Assembly: GCF_010894435.1 (NCBI RefSeq)
Contig: NZ_JAAIXZ010000027.1
Span: 62,001 to 126,000, forward strand
DNA length: 64,000 nucleotides
Origin: Pyxidicoccus trucidator
GTDB lineage: Bacteria; Myxococcota; Myxococcia; Myxococcales; Myxococcaceae
Direction of reading: 5' to 3'
In this document: in pieces, positions 53,958 to 62,594 of the stretch
Numbering within the stretch: the first letter of the stretch is position 1
Layout: the number at the start of each line of letters is the position of its first letter
Position numbers and translations under genes: made by a program
The notes under the pieces: generated by a model
The model's input: only the letters and a program-made list of their open reading frames with translations
What the model was told of the DNA's origin: nothing
Databases searched by the model: none

Positions 53958-55361
53958 CTACGACGACTCGCTCGATGACACCGGCGGTGTCTCTCCCGAG
54001 GAGGACGCCGCCGGAGTCTCCGAGGACGGACGCGGGGCCGGGGTGGCGCGCGTCTGCGGCTCCACCGTCACCCGCACCACGCGCGGCCCGTCGACCTCCT
54101 CCACGAGGATGCGCCACATGTCGAGCTTGAGGCTGTCCCCCTTGTCCGGGACGCGCCCCAGCCGGGCCATGAGGTAGCCGGCAATCGTCGTCACCTCGCC
54201 CTGCTCGTCCTCGTCCAGGTCGAAGTTGACGTCCAGCCGCTCTTCCAAATCGTCCAGCTGCGTGGTGCCCGGCAGCTCGAAGCGGCCGCCCGGCAGCGCC
54301 CGCACCTCGTCCATCCGCCGGCCCAGCTCGGCCACGTCGCCCACCACCTCGGCCACCACGTCGGAGATGGTGACGAGCCCGGACGTGCCGCCGTGCTCGT
54401 CCACCACCAGCGCCGTCTGCCGGCGCCGGCGCCGGAACTCCGCCAACAGCTGCTCCAGCGTGGCGTTCTCCGGGATGAAGAGCACCGGCCGCTGCACCTG
54501 GGCCAGGCTGCGCAGCTCCCCGCGAGACAGCAGGAAGAACAGGTCCTTCGCGTTGACCAGCCCCTCGATTTCATCGAGGTTGCCGCGGCACACCGGCAGC
54601 CACGTGTGCCCCGCCGCGCGCGCGTCCGCGATGCACTTGTCCAGCGGCTCCTCCACGTCGAGGAACTTCACCTGGTTGCGCGGCACCATCACCTGGCGCG
54701 CCGTCTTCTGCGCCATCTCCAGCGCGCGCTCCAGCAGCTCCGCGCGCGCCGTCGTAATCGCCCCCGCCTGCGCCGAGCTGTGCAGGATGACGCGCAGCTC
54801 GTCCTCGCTGTGGGCGTCATGCGACTCGCCCACCGAGTGCAGGCCGAAGAGGCGCAGCACCCACGCCGCCAGCCCGTTGAGCAGGACGATGAACGGGTAG
54901 AAGAGGAAGTAGAACATCCGCATCGGCAGCGCGACGGCGAGCGTCGTGGCCTCGGCGCGCTGAATCGCCAGGCTCTTGGGCGCCAACTCCCCGATGACGA
55001 TGTGCAGGAAGGTGATGATGCTGAAGGCGATGACCACCGACACCGTGTGGGCCAGCGTGGTGGCGGAGCCCTCCGGCACCAGCCCCACCAGCACCGGCTC
55101 CAGCAGCTTCGCGAAGGCCGGCTCACCCAGCCAGCCCAGCCCCAGCGACGCCAGGGTGATGCCCAGCTGCGTGGCGGAGAGGTACGCGTCCAGGTGCTCC
55201 ACCATCTTCAGCGCGGTGGAGGACCCCGGCGCGCCCTCATCCACCAGCGCCTGGATGCGCGTGGCGCGCACCTTCACGATGGCGAACTCCGTCGCCACGA
55301 AGAACCCGTTGGCCAGCACCAGGAGCAGCGCCAGACCGAGGAACACCCATTCCATTCCCAT
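53958..55361 (-). CDS. CNNM/CorC-type membrane protein with CBS domains
   Basis: A 467-residue membrane protein of the hemolysin-C/CNNM family, possibly a magnesium or cobalt efflux factor. The DUF21 membrane domain covers about 1-190 (four spans, including FVATEFAIVKVRATRI, TQLGITLASLGLGWLGEPA and FLHIVIGELAPKSLAIQ). Two CBS domains follow at about 210-330 (VMVPRNQVKFLDVEEP, ALVVDEHGGTSGLVTISDVVAEVVG). The C-terminus is a CorC_HlyC domain (VDGPRVVRVTVEPQ) and a Ser/Pro-rich tail. The start is MGMEW at 55361; the TPR gene upstream ends 9 bases before. Transport function is inferred from the family. Confidence 0.9.
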   Translation of the reverse strand: MGMEWVFLGLALLLVLANGFFVATEFAIVKVRATRIQALVDEGAPGSSTALKMVEHLDAYLSATQLGITLASLGLGWLGEPAFAKLLEPVLVGLVPEGSATTLAHTVSVVIAFSIITFLHIVIGELAPKSLAIQRAEATTLAVALPMRMFYFLFYPFIVLLNGLAAWVLRLFGLHSVGESHDAHSEDELRVILHSSAQAGAITTARAELLERALEMAQKTARQVMVPRNQVKFLDVEEPLDKCIADARAAGHTWLPVCRGNLDEIEGLVNAKDLFFLLSRGELRSLAQVQRPVLFIPENATLEQLLAEFRRRRRQTALVVDEHGGTSGLVTISDVVAEVVGDVAELGRRMDEVRALPGGRFELPGTTQLDDLEERLDVNFDLDEDEQGEVTTIAGYLMARLGRVPDKGDSLKLDMWRILVEEVDGPRVVRVTVEPQTRATPAPRPSSETPAASSSGETPPVSSSESS

Positions 55362-55370
55362 GGCGCTGGC

Positions 55371-56186
55371 TCAGAACAGGGCTTCGAAGTCGGGGTCGCC
55401 CTTGAGGGCGTCGAACATGGGGTCCGTGGACAGCCACCCCAGGACCTTGGGCCGGTCCGCCGCCAGCGACTTCTGGAGGTACTGGACGGCGTCCTTCGGC
55501 CGCCCCCAGAGCGCGAACAGCGCGGACAGGTTGTAGTTGAGCAGCAGGTCCTCGGGGTTGAGGGCCCGGGCCCGCTCGTAGGCGCGCTCGGCCTCCGCGT
55601 AGAAGCCCTTCTGCGCGTAGCAGATGCCCAAATCCAGCTGCGCCTCGAAGTTGTCCGGCTCCAGTCGCACCACTTCCTTCAGCTGGGTGATGGCGGAGCG
55701 GTAGTCGCCCTCGTCCATCATCAGCGCCGCCAGCTCGTGGCGGGGGAAGGCGTCCTGCGAGTCCAGCTCGATGGCCGTCTGCAGCTCGCGCATGGCCTCC
55801 TCCACCCGGCCCTGGTCCGCGTAGGTGAGGCCGAGGTTGAGGTGCGCGTCGGGGTACTCGGGGTCCAGCTCGATGGCTTCCTTGTACTCCTCCACCGCCA
55901 TCTCCCCGGCGTGGGTGGAGAGGAAGCAGGCCAGGTTGTAGTGCGCCGTGGCGCTCTCCGGCTCCAGCTTGAGGGCGGTGAGGTACTCGGACAGCGCCTC
56001 GCGGAAGAGCTTCTTCTCCGCGTAGACGGTGGCCAGGTTGTCGTGGGCGTGGGCCGAGCTGGGGTCCAGGTCGATGGCCTTCTTGAACTCCTTGATGGCC
56101 TCGTCGAGCCACCCACGGTCCGCCAGCTCGATTCCGCGAGTGTTGTGCTCGTCGGAGAGAGCGATGTTGTCCTTTTCCCGGGCCAT
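55371..56186 (-). CDS. TPR repeat protein
   Basis: A 271-residue soluble protein made almost entirely of about six tetratricopeptide repeats (AHAHDNLATVYAEKKLFREAL, PDAHLNLGLTYADQGRVEEAM, FEAQLDLGICYAQKGFYAEAE). TPRs bind partner proteins. No signal peptide or other domain is seen, so it is probably cytoplasmic. ATG 56186 begins MAREKDN and fits the repeat start; the much longer open frame is antisense to the CapA gene. It is 9 bases upstream of the CNNM-type gene, so the two are probably co-expressed. The partner is unknown. Confidence 0.88.
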   Translation of the reverse strand: MAREKDNIALSDEHNTRGIELADRGWLDEAIKEFKKAIDLDPSSAHAHDNLATVYAEKKLFREALSEYLTALKLEPESATAHYNLACFLSTHAGEMAVEEYKEAIELDPEYPDAHLNLGLTYADQGRVEEAMRELQTAIELDSQDAFPRHELAALMMDEGDYRSAITQLKEVVRLEPDNFEAQLDLGICYAQKGFYAEAERAYERARALNPEDLLLNYNLSALFALWGRPKDAVQYLQKSLAADRPKVLGWLSTDPMFDALKGDPDFEALF

Positions 56187-56249
56187 GAGAGCGCCGGCCA
56201 ATCTACGCGTCGCGCAATCAAGGGTGCAAGGTAGAGTTTCCCCCCGCCC

Positions 56250-57497
56250 ATGCGCCACGCCGCCCTCCTGCTGCTCCTGTTCGCCGCCTGTCATCCGCGC
56301 CCCGTCCCCCCGACGGAGCCTCCGCCGGTACCGGACACCCCCCCCGCTGCGTCCGTCGAGGACGCGGGCGTGGCCGCCCTCCCCGCTTTCCCGGCAGCCG
56401 GAATACCGGACGCGGGGCTGCTGACCGAGGCACCGGACGCTGGCCCGGCTGCCCGTCCCATCACCCTGGTGGTGGGCGGCGACGTGACGCTGGGCCACAA
56501 CCACCAGACGTACTTCGACGCCGAGGTGGCCAAGGGCCGCTCGCGCGAGGAGATGCTCGCCTACGGCTTCAAGGAGGTGAAGCCGCTGGGCGACGCGGCG
56601 GACCTCTTCGTCGTCAACCTGGAGTGCCCCTTCACCGAGGGCGGCGAGAAGCTGGCCAAGAACTTCAACTTCCGCGCACGGCCGGAATTGGCGGGCGCGC
56701 TGGTGGCCGGCGGCGTGGACGTGGTGAGCCTGGCCAACAACCACCTGATGGACTTCGGCGCCCAGGGGCTGGTGGACACGCTGGTGACGCTGGAGGCGGC
56801 GCGCATCCCCTACTTCGGCGCGGGGCGGAACCTGGCCGAGGCGCGCCGTCCCGCCATCCTCACCGTGGGCGGGGTGCGCGTGGCGCTCCTCGGGTACTTC
56901 TTCCTCGGCGAGCGCAACATCGAGCCGCCCGAGGTCTACGCCACGGAGACGACGCCGGGCGTGGCCGGGCACTTCTCCGACGTGGACGCCATGGAGCGGA
57001 TGCTGCGCGAGGACGTCCTCGCCGCGAAGCAGCAGGCGGACGTGGTGCTGCCCTTCTTCCACTGGGGCCGCGAGGGTACCTACTCGCCGGAGCCGTACCA
57101 GGTGCGGCTGGCCCACGCGGCGATTGACGCTGGCGCCAGCGGCGTGCTGGGCAGCCACCCGCACGTGCTCCAGTCCATGGAGCTGTACCAGGGCGCCCCC
57201 GTCGTCTACTCGCTGGGGAACTTCGTCTTTGGTGGGAACTGGAACCCGCGCGACAAGCGCAGCGCGCTGTGGAAGGCCCGCTTCGGGCCCGGCGGCTACC
57301 TCTCCAGCGAGGTGCTGCCCCTCCGCTCCGACCGCTACCCGGAGCGTCCCTTCCAGCCGGTGCCCGTGACGGGTGCCGAGGCGGAAGAGGTCATGCGACT
57401 GCTGGCCAGCTCGTCGAAGGGCGTGGAGCGGATGCTGCCCGAGCTGGAGCCGTGGGCCCGTACGCCTCCCTCCCCCGAAGCACGAGGGAGGGAGTAG
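56250..57497 (+). CDS. CapA-like (PGA_cap) lipoprotein
   Basis: A 415-residue lipoprotein with signal peptide ending LFAAC and a Pro/Ala-rich tether. It carries the PGA_cap calcineurin-like fold of CapA: VVGGDVTLGHN, VVNLECPFTEGG, SLANNHLMDFGAQG, FFHWGREGTYSPEPYQ, LGSHPHVLQSME and YSLGNFVFG. In Bacillus, CapA takes part in poly-gamma-glutamate export; in gram-negative bacteria the family acts on unknown envelope substrates. Metal-binding residues (D, N, H) look intact. The gene diverges from the TPR gene across 63 bases. Its stop is 8 bases before the small basic gene convergent with it. Confidence 0.88.
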   Translation: MRHAALLLLLFAACHPRPVPPTEPPPVPDTPPAASVEDAGVAALPAFPAAGIPDAGLLTEAPDAGPAARPITLVVGGDVTLGHNHQTYFDAEVAKGRSREEMLAYGFKEVKPLGDAADLFVVNLECPFTEGGEKLAKNFNFRARPELAGALVAGGVDVVSLANNHLMDFGAQGLVDTLVTLEAARIPYFGAGRNLAEARRPAILTVGGVRVALLGYFFLGERNIEPPEVYATETTPGVAGHFSDVDAMERMLREDVLAAKQQADVVLPFFHWGREGTYSPEPYQVRLAHAAIDAGASGVLGSHPHVLQSMELYQGAPVVYSLGNFVFGGNWNPRDKRSALWKARFGPGGYLSSEVLPLRSDRYPERPFQPVPVTGAEAEEVMRLLASSSKGVERMLPELEPWARTPPSPEARGRE

Positions 57498-57505
57498 CCG
57501 GCCAA

Positions 57506-57628
57506 CTAGACCTTGTTGTTGGACTGGCCCTTCTTGGCGCGGCTGCGGCGGCGCTTCAGCTGGGCCTTCCGGCCCTTGGCGCGGTTGGCGACCTTCTTCT
57601 TGGAACGATTTCCCTTCTGGGCGGGCAT
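57506..57628 (-). CDS. Very basic 40-residue protein
   Basis: A 40-residue protein with about 18 Lys/Arg residues (MPAQKGNRSKKKVANRAKGR.., ending GQSNNKV). It is too short for most gene finders, but codon third positions are strongly G/C like the surrounding genes. A GGAG sits 9-12 bases before ATG 57628. Its composition resembles short ribosome-associated or nucleic-acid-binding proteins. The gene is divergent from prfA, across 155 bases, so a translation-related role is tempting. I do not know a family name for it. Confidence 0.7.
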   Translation of the reverse strand: MPAQKGNRSKKKVANRAKGRKAQLKRRRSRAKKGQSNNKV

Positions 57629-57783
57629 GTGGAAGGACTCCGGGTAGGTGATGTGAAACCGACCGCCAGTGGCGGTGAGGGCGGCCCTTCTTTCATGCGA
57701 CCGCCCAGGCAGCCAAGGATTTTCTTGACTCCGCCCACCCTTGCCAGAGGGCGGACAAAGGGGCAATACCCCCCGGAACAACG

Positions 57784-58877
<1,094 letters not shown>

Positions 58878-58881
<4 letters not shown>

Positions 58882-59759
58882 GCGGCGAGACCTGGACCAT
58901 CCGCAAGGTCCTCACCTGGACGACGCAGCACTTCGAGAAGCGTCAGGTGGACTCTCCCCGGCTCACCGCGGAGGTCCTCCTGTCCCACGTGCTGCAGGTG
59001 GGCCGCGTCCGGCTGTACGTGGACCTGGACCGCCCGCTGTCCAAGGAGGAGCTGGGCACCTTCAAGGCGCTCATCGAGCGGCGCCTCGGCGGCGAGCCCA
59101 CGCAGTACCTCACCGGCGTGCGCGAGTTCTACAACCGCGCCTTCAAGGTGGACGCGCGGGTGCTGATTCCGCGCCCGGAGACGGAGCTGCTCGTCGAGGC
59201 CGCGCTGCGCATGCTCCCCAAGGACGCGCCGTCGCGGGCCCTGGATGTGTGCACGGGCTCGGGCTGCATCGCCATCAGCCTCGCGGCCGAGCGCCCCCAG
59301 GCCACGGTGGTGGCCACGGACCTGTCCCCGGACGCGTGCGCGCTGGCCCGGGAGAACGCCGAGGCCCTCAAGGTGTCGGACAGGGTGACGGTGCTGCAGG
59401 GGGACCTCTTCTCCCCGGTGCCCCCGGACGCCCGCTTCCGGGTGGTGGTCTCCAACCCGCCCTACATCGACACCGCGGAGATTCCCACCCTGTCCCCCGA
59501 GGTCCGGCGCGAGCCGAAGCTGGCGCTCGACGGAGGGCCGGACGGGCTGGTGGCCATCCGCCGGGTGGTGACGGGTGCGCGGCGCTGGCTGGAGCCTGGC
59601 GGGCTCCTTGCAATGGAGATTGGCGAGACACAGGGCCCCGCTGTCCTGGAGCTCCTGCGGGCCGCGGGTTACGCGGATGCGCGCGTGGAGAAGGACTTGG
59701 AGCGGCGGGAGCGAATGGCTTTTGGGACACAGCCCGCGGCTGACGGGCCACAGGGCTGA
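58878..59759 (+). CDS. prmC: Release-factor glutamine methyltransferase PrmC (HemK)
   Basis: A 293-residue S-adenosylmethionine-dependent methyltransferase that methylates the Gln of GGQ in release factors. It has the N-terminal helical domain ([17 protein letters not shown]), the SAM-binding [13 protein letters not shown], and the catalytic NPPYI near the middle ([14 protein letters not shown]), followed by LDGGPDGL. It starts at ATG 58878, overlapping the prfA stop by four bases. murA begins 14 bases after its stop, so prfA-prmC-murA are probably one unit. Confidence 0.96.
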
Positions 59760-59773
59760 AGAAGCAGGGAACC

Positions 59774-61045
59774 ATGGACAAGATCGTGATGAAGGGCGGC
59801 CAGGAGCTGCACGGTGAGGTGCAGGCCTCGGGCGCGAAGAACGCGGCGCTGCCCATCCTCGCCTCCGCGCTGCTGGCGGATGGCACCTCCACCTACCGGA
59901 ACGTGCCGGACCTGGCGGACGTCGGCACCATGCTCAAGGTGCTGCGCACCATGGGCTGCGACGCGGAGCGGCTCACCGCCCGCAAGAAGGACATCTGCCA
60001 GGTGGGGGTGAATGGCCACATCCACCCCGAGGCCCCCTATGATTTGGTGAAGACGATGCGCGCCAGCGTGCTGGTGCTGGGGCCGCTCGTCGCCCGCTTC
60101 GGCCGGGCCCGCGTGTCCATGCCGGGCGGGTGCGCCATCGGCGCGCGCCCCATCGACCAGCACCTCAAGGGGCTCAAGGCCCTGGGCGCGGACATCCACC
60201 TCACCGAGGGCTACGTGGAGGCCCGGGCGAAGCAGCTCAAGGGCGGCACCGTCAACTTCGACGTCATCACCGTCACCGGCACGGAGAACGTGCTGATGGC
60301 GGCGGTGCTGGCCAAGGGCCGCACCGTCATGGAGAACTGCGCCCGCGAGCCCGAAATCGAGGAGCTGGCCCGCGTCCTCAACAAGATGGGCGCGCGGATT
60401 GAAGGCGCCGGCACGTCCGTCATCACCGTCGACGGCGTGGAGGGCCTCAAGCCGGTGGAGCACGCCATCCTCCCGGACCGGATTGAGGCGGGCACCCTGC
60501 TCGTCGCGGCGGCCATCTCCGGCGGCAACGTGCTGGTGAAGCACGCGGTGCCCGAGCACCTGGAGGCCGTGGTGGACAAGCTCCGCGAGGCCGGCTGCAC
60601 GATTACCGCGGAAGGGGGCGGGCTGCGGTGCAAGGCCCCTCGCACCCTCACCTCGGTGAACATCAACACCACCGAGCACCCCGGCTTCCCCACCGACATG
60701 CAGGCCCAGCTCATGGCCCTCATGTCCGTCAGCCAGGGAACGTCCGTCATCAGCGAAAACATCTTCGAGAACCGGTTCATGCACGTGCCGGAGCTGCACC
60801 GGCTGGGGGCGGACATCACCATCCAGGGCCACACAGCGGTGGTGAAGGGGGTGAAGGGGCTGAGCGGGGCGCCCGTCATGGCCACCGACTTGCGGGCGAG
60901 CGCGTCGCTCATCCTCGCGGGCTTGCGGGCCGAGGGGCGCACGGACGTCAGCCGCGTGTACCACCTGGACCGGGGCTACGAGCGCCTGGAGCGCAAGCTG
61001 CGGAGCCTGGGCGCGGACATCCGGCGGGTGAAGGCGAAGGCCTGA
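59774..61045 (+). CDS. murA: UDP-N-acetylglucosamine 1-carboxyvinyltransferase MurA
   Basis: A 423-residue enzyme transferring enolpyruvate from PEP to UDP-GlcNAc, the first committed step of peptidoglycan synthesis. The N-terminal [20 protein letters not shown] and active-site Cys at about residue 120 ([15 protein letters not shown]) are present, so it should be fosfomycin-sensitive in principle. [12 protein letters not shown] and [13 protein letters not shown] complete the fold. CAGGGA precedes the ATG. It lies in the prfA-prmC-murA cluster. Confidence 0.97.
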   Translation: MDKIVMKGGQELHGEVQASGAKNAALPILASALLADGTSTYRNVPDLADVGTMLKVLRTMGCDAERLTARKKDICQVGVNGHIHPEAPYDLVKTMRASVLVLGPLVARFGRARVSMPGGCAIGARPIDQHLKGLKALGADIHLTEGYVEARAKQLKGGTVNFDVITVTGTENVLMAAVLAKGRTVMENCAREPEIEELARVLNKMGARIEGAGTSVITVDGVEGLKPVEHAILPDRIEAGTLLVAAAISGGNVLVKHAVPEHLEAVVDKLREAGCTITAEGGGLRCKAPRTLTSVNINTTEHPGFPTDMQAQLMALMSVSQGTSVISENIFENRFMHVPELHRLGADITIQGHTAVVKGVKGLSGAPVMATDLRASASLILAGLRAEGRTDVSRVYHLDRGYERLERKLRSLGADIRRVKAKA

Positions 61046-61103
61046 GGGGACGGAGGAAAGGGGCAGGGAGACGGCGCGTTGCCAACAGAAGCGGCGACGT
61101 GGG

Positions 61104-61133
61104 TTGCATCCGAATTTTCGTGCGACCTATCAT
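61104..61133 (+). promoter_or_regulatory. Candidate promoter of the zinc-ribbon gene
   Basis: TTGCAT (61104-61109) is followed after 18 bases by TATCAT (61128-61133), in an AT-rich patch after murA. It would start transcription near 61141, about 47 bases before ATG 61188. Confidence 0.5.
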
Positions 61134-61187
61134 TCTCCGAACCACTGGGGAGCGACCCTCCCCCATTGAAGGAGATTGACCGTTCCC

Positions 61188-61577
61188 ATGGATTGCCCCA
61201 GCTGCAACGTCGAGATGACCGATCTCGAGGGGGAGGATTTGACGTTGCGAAAGTGTGGAGATTGCGGCGGCCTCTGGATTGACGTCGCGGACCTGAACCG
61301 GGTCCTGCTCCACAACAACCTCCCCGGGCTGGAGAGCCAGGGCGGCAAAGTCGATGCGCAGGCACTGACCGGTCAGTGCCCCGAGTGCCAGGTGGACCTC
61401 GTCCGTGTGGACGGCGGCGACCGCCAGCACCCGCTCCACTACGACACGTGTGAGTCCTGTGGTGGCATCTTCCTGGAGTCGGAGTTCCAGGACGCCAGCG
61501 ACGTGAAGGTGGCCGTCGAGGAAATCATCGCCTTCTTCCGCCACTTCAGCGCCAAGAAGAAGCTGGCCGCCCTCTAG
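61188..61577 (+). CDS. Double zinc-ribbon (TFIIB-type) protein
   Basis: A 129-residue cytoplasmic protein with two zinc ribbons: CPSC and CGDCGGLWI near the start, then CPEC and CESCGGIFLE later. This matches the bacterial zf-TFIIB family of unknown function. The C-terminal helix is basic (SAKKKLAAL). ATG 61188 has AAGGAG 13 bases upstream; an in-frame TTG at 61176 is possible but less likely. It is transcribed from its own promoter candidate and converges on the secreted protein gene that ends at 61627. Confidence 0.85.
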   Translation: MDCPSCNVEMTDLEGEDLTLRKCGDCGGLWIDVADLNRVLLHNNLPGLESQGGKVDAQALTGQCPECQVDLVRVDGGDRQHPLHYDTCESCGGIFLESEFQDASDVKVAVEEIIAFFRHFSAKKKLAAL

Positions 61578-61626
61578 GCGACCCGCTTTCCAGGGGCCCG
61601 GCTTCCGGCGCGGTGGCCCCGCTGTC

Positions 61627-62466
61627 TCAGGGCCTGCCGCGGAACTCGCGGCCCCAGTCTTCCGCCAGGGGGCCTTCCACCTCAATGGACGCCTCCGGCA
61701 CCCGTACGCCGTCCTCCCCGCCCTTCTGGAGGCGCAACGTCACCCGTCCGCGCTTCGGCACCTCTACTGTCAGTTTGCTTCCGGACAGCGTGTACGTCCC
61801 GGTGACGGACGTGGGCCCCCCACCCTCCAGGGGCTCGCGGGTGTAGCGGTACGTGCCGTCCATGTAGAAGGACAGGAAGCTCTCGGGCGCTCCCTCCAGG
61901 CCGCCGAACCAGGTGCCCAGCAGCGGCGCCAGGCGCGCGTCGTACTTCAGGCGCGAGGCCAGCCAGGTGCCGTTGAGGGCCTTGCCGCCGGAGTAGAAGA
62001 CCAGGTCGGTGATGCAGACGGGGGCCTCCTCCTCCGTGCCGGGGAAGCGGTCCACGACTTCCAGGATGAAGCGGGCGCCCCGGAGGGGCTGGCTGAGCGG
62101 CACGGCCTGGAGGCCGCGCTTGTCCTCCACCTTGAAGCTCCGGGCGGCGTCCACGCTGGTGAGGGTGAACTTCTTCGCCCGGCCCCGCGCCTTGAATGCG
62201 GCCCGGTCCGTGCCGTCCCCCGTGTAGACGCGCACCTCGTCCACGGTGACGACGTCCTTGAAGCCGAGGGTGATGGGCGCCGGGGACTCGCCGGGGGCGC
62301 ACCACGCGGTGGTGTCGCGCCCGTCGAGGAGGTTCAGGGGCCCATAGCGCTCGGGCCGGGCCTTGCGCTCCAGCCAGTCGGACGTCTCCACATAGCCCGG
62401 GGGGACGTTGGAGGTGGCGGTGGCGGCGGTGGCAAGCAGGAGGGAGGCGAGGAGCAGGCTTCGCAT
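61627..62466 (-). CDS. Secreted discoidin-like (NADase-type glycan-binding) protein
   Basis: A 279-residue exported protein. The signal peptide is MRSLLLASLLLATAATA. The first mature domain (about 35-175) matches the discoidin/F5/8-type-C-like NADase-type glycan-binding fold: LLDGRDTTAWCAPGESPAPITLGFKD, VDEVRVYTGDGTDR, ICITDLVFYSGG-like CITDLVFYSGGKAL. The second half is a lipocalin-like beta module (SFYMDGTYRYTREPLEGGGPTSVTGTYTLSGSKL). It probably binds sugar at the cell surface or periplasm; the enzyme domain seen in NADases is absent. The ATG at 62466 is supported by the signal peptide. Confidence 0.8.
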   Translation of the reverse strand: MRSLLLASLLLATAATATSNVPPGYVETSDWLERKARPERYGPLNLLDGRDTTAWCAPGESPAPITLGFKDVVTVDEVRVYTGDGTDRAAFKARGRAKKFTLTSVDAARSFKVEDKRGLQAVPLSQPLRGARFILEVVDRFPGTEEEAPVCITDLVFYSGGKALNGTWLASRLKYDARLAPLLGTWFGGLEGAPESFLSFYMDGTYRYTREPLEGGGPTSVTGTYTLSGSKLTVEVPKRGRVTLRLQKGGEDGVRVPEASIEVEGPLAEDWGREFRGRP

Positions 62467-62594
62467 GGGGGTGCATCTTTGATCGCCACCCGAAGAGGCT
62501 CCAATCGCGGATGAAACCGCCCGCGCGGATGTTGGGGCGCTTGACACCGGGTCTCCGCGCGGAAGGATGGCGGCCCGTTCTGGAGGAGACCGTG

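Noticed and set aside
57725-57747. TTGACT upstream of prfA as a promoter
   Set aside because: No acceptable -10 hexamer occurs at 16-18 bases; the prfA promoter stays undefined.
62541-62563. TTGACA before the PPC-like lipoprotein
   Set aside because: The -10 at the right spacing is AGGATG, too poor to call a promoter with confidence.
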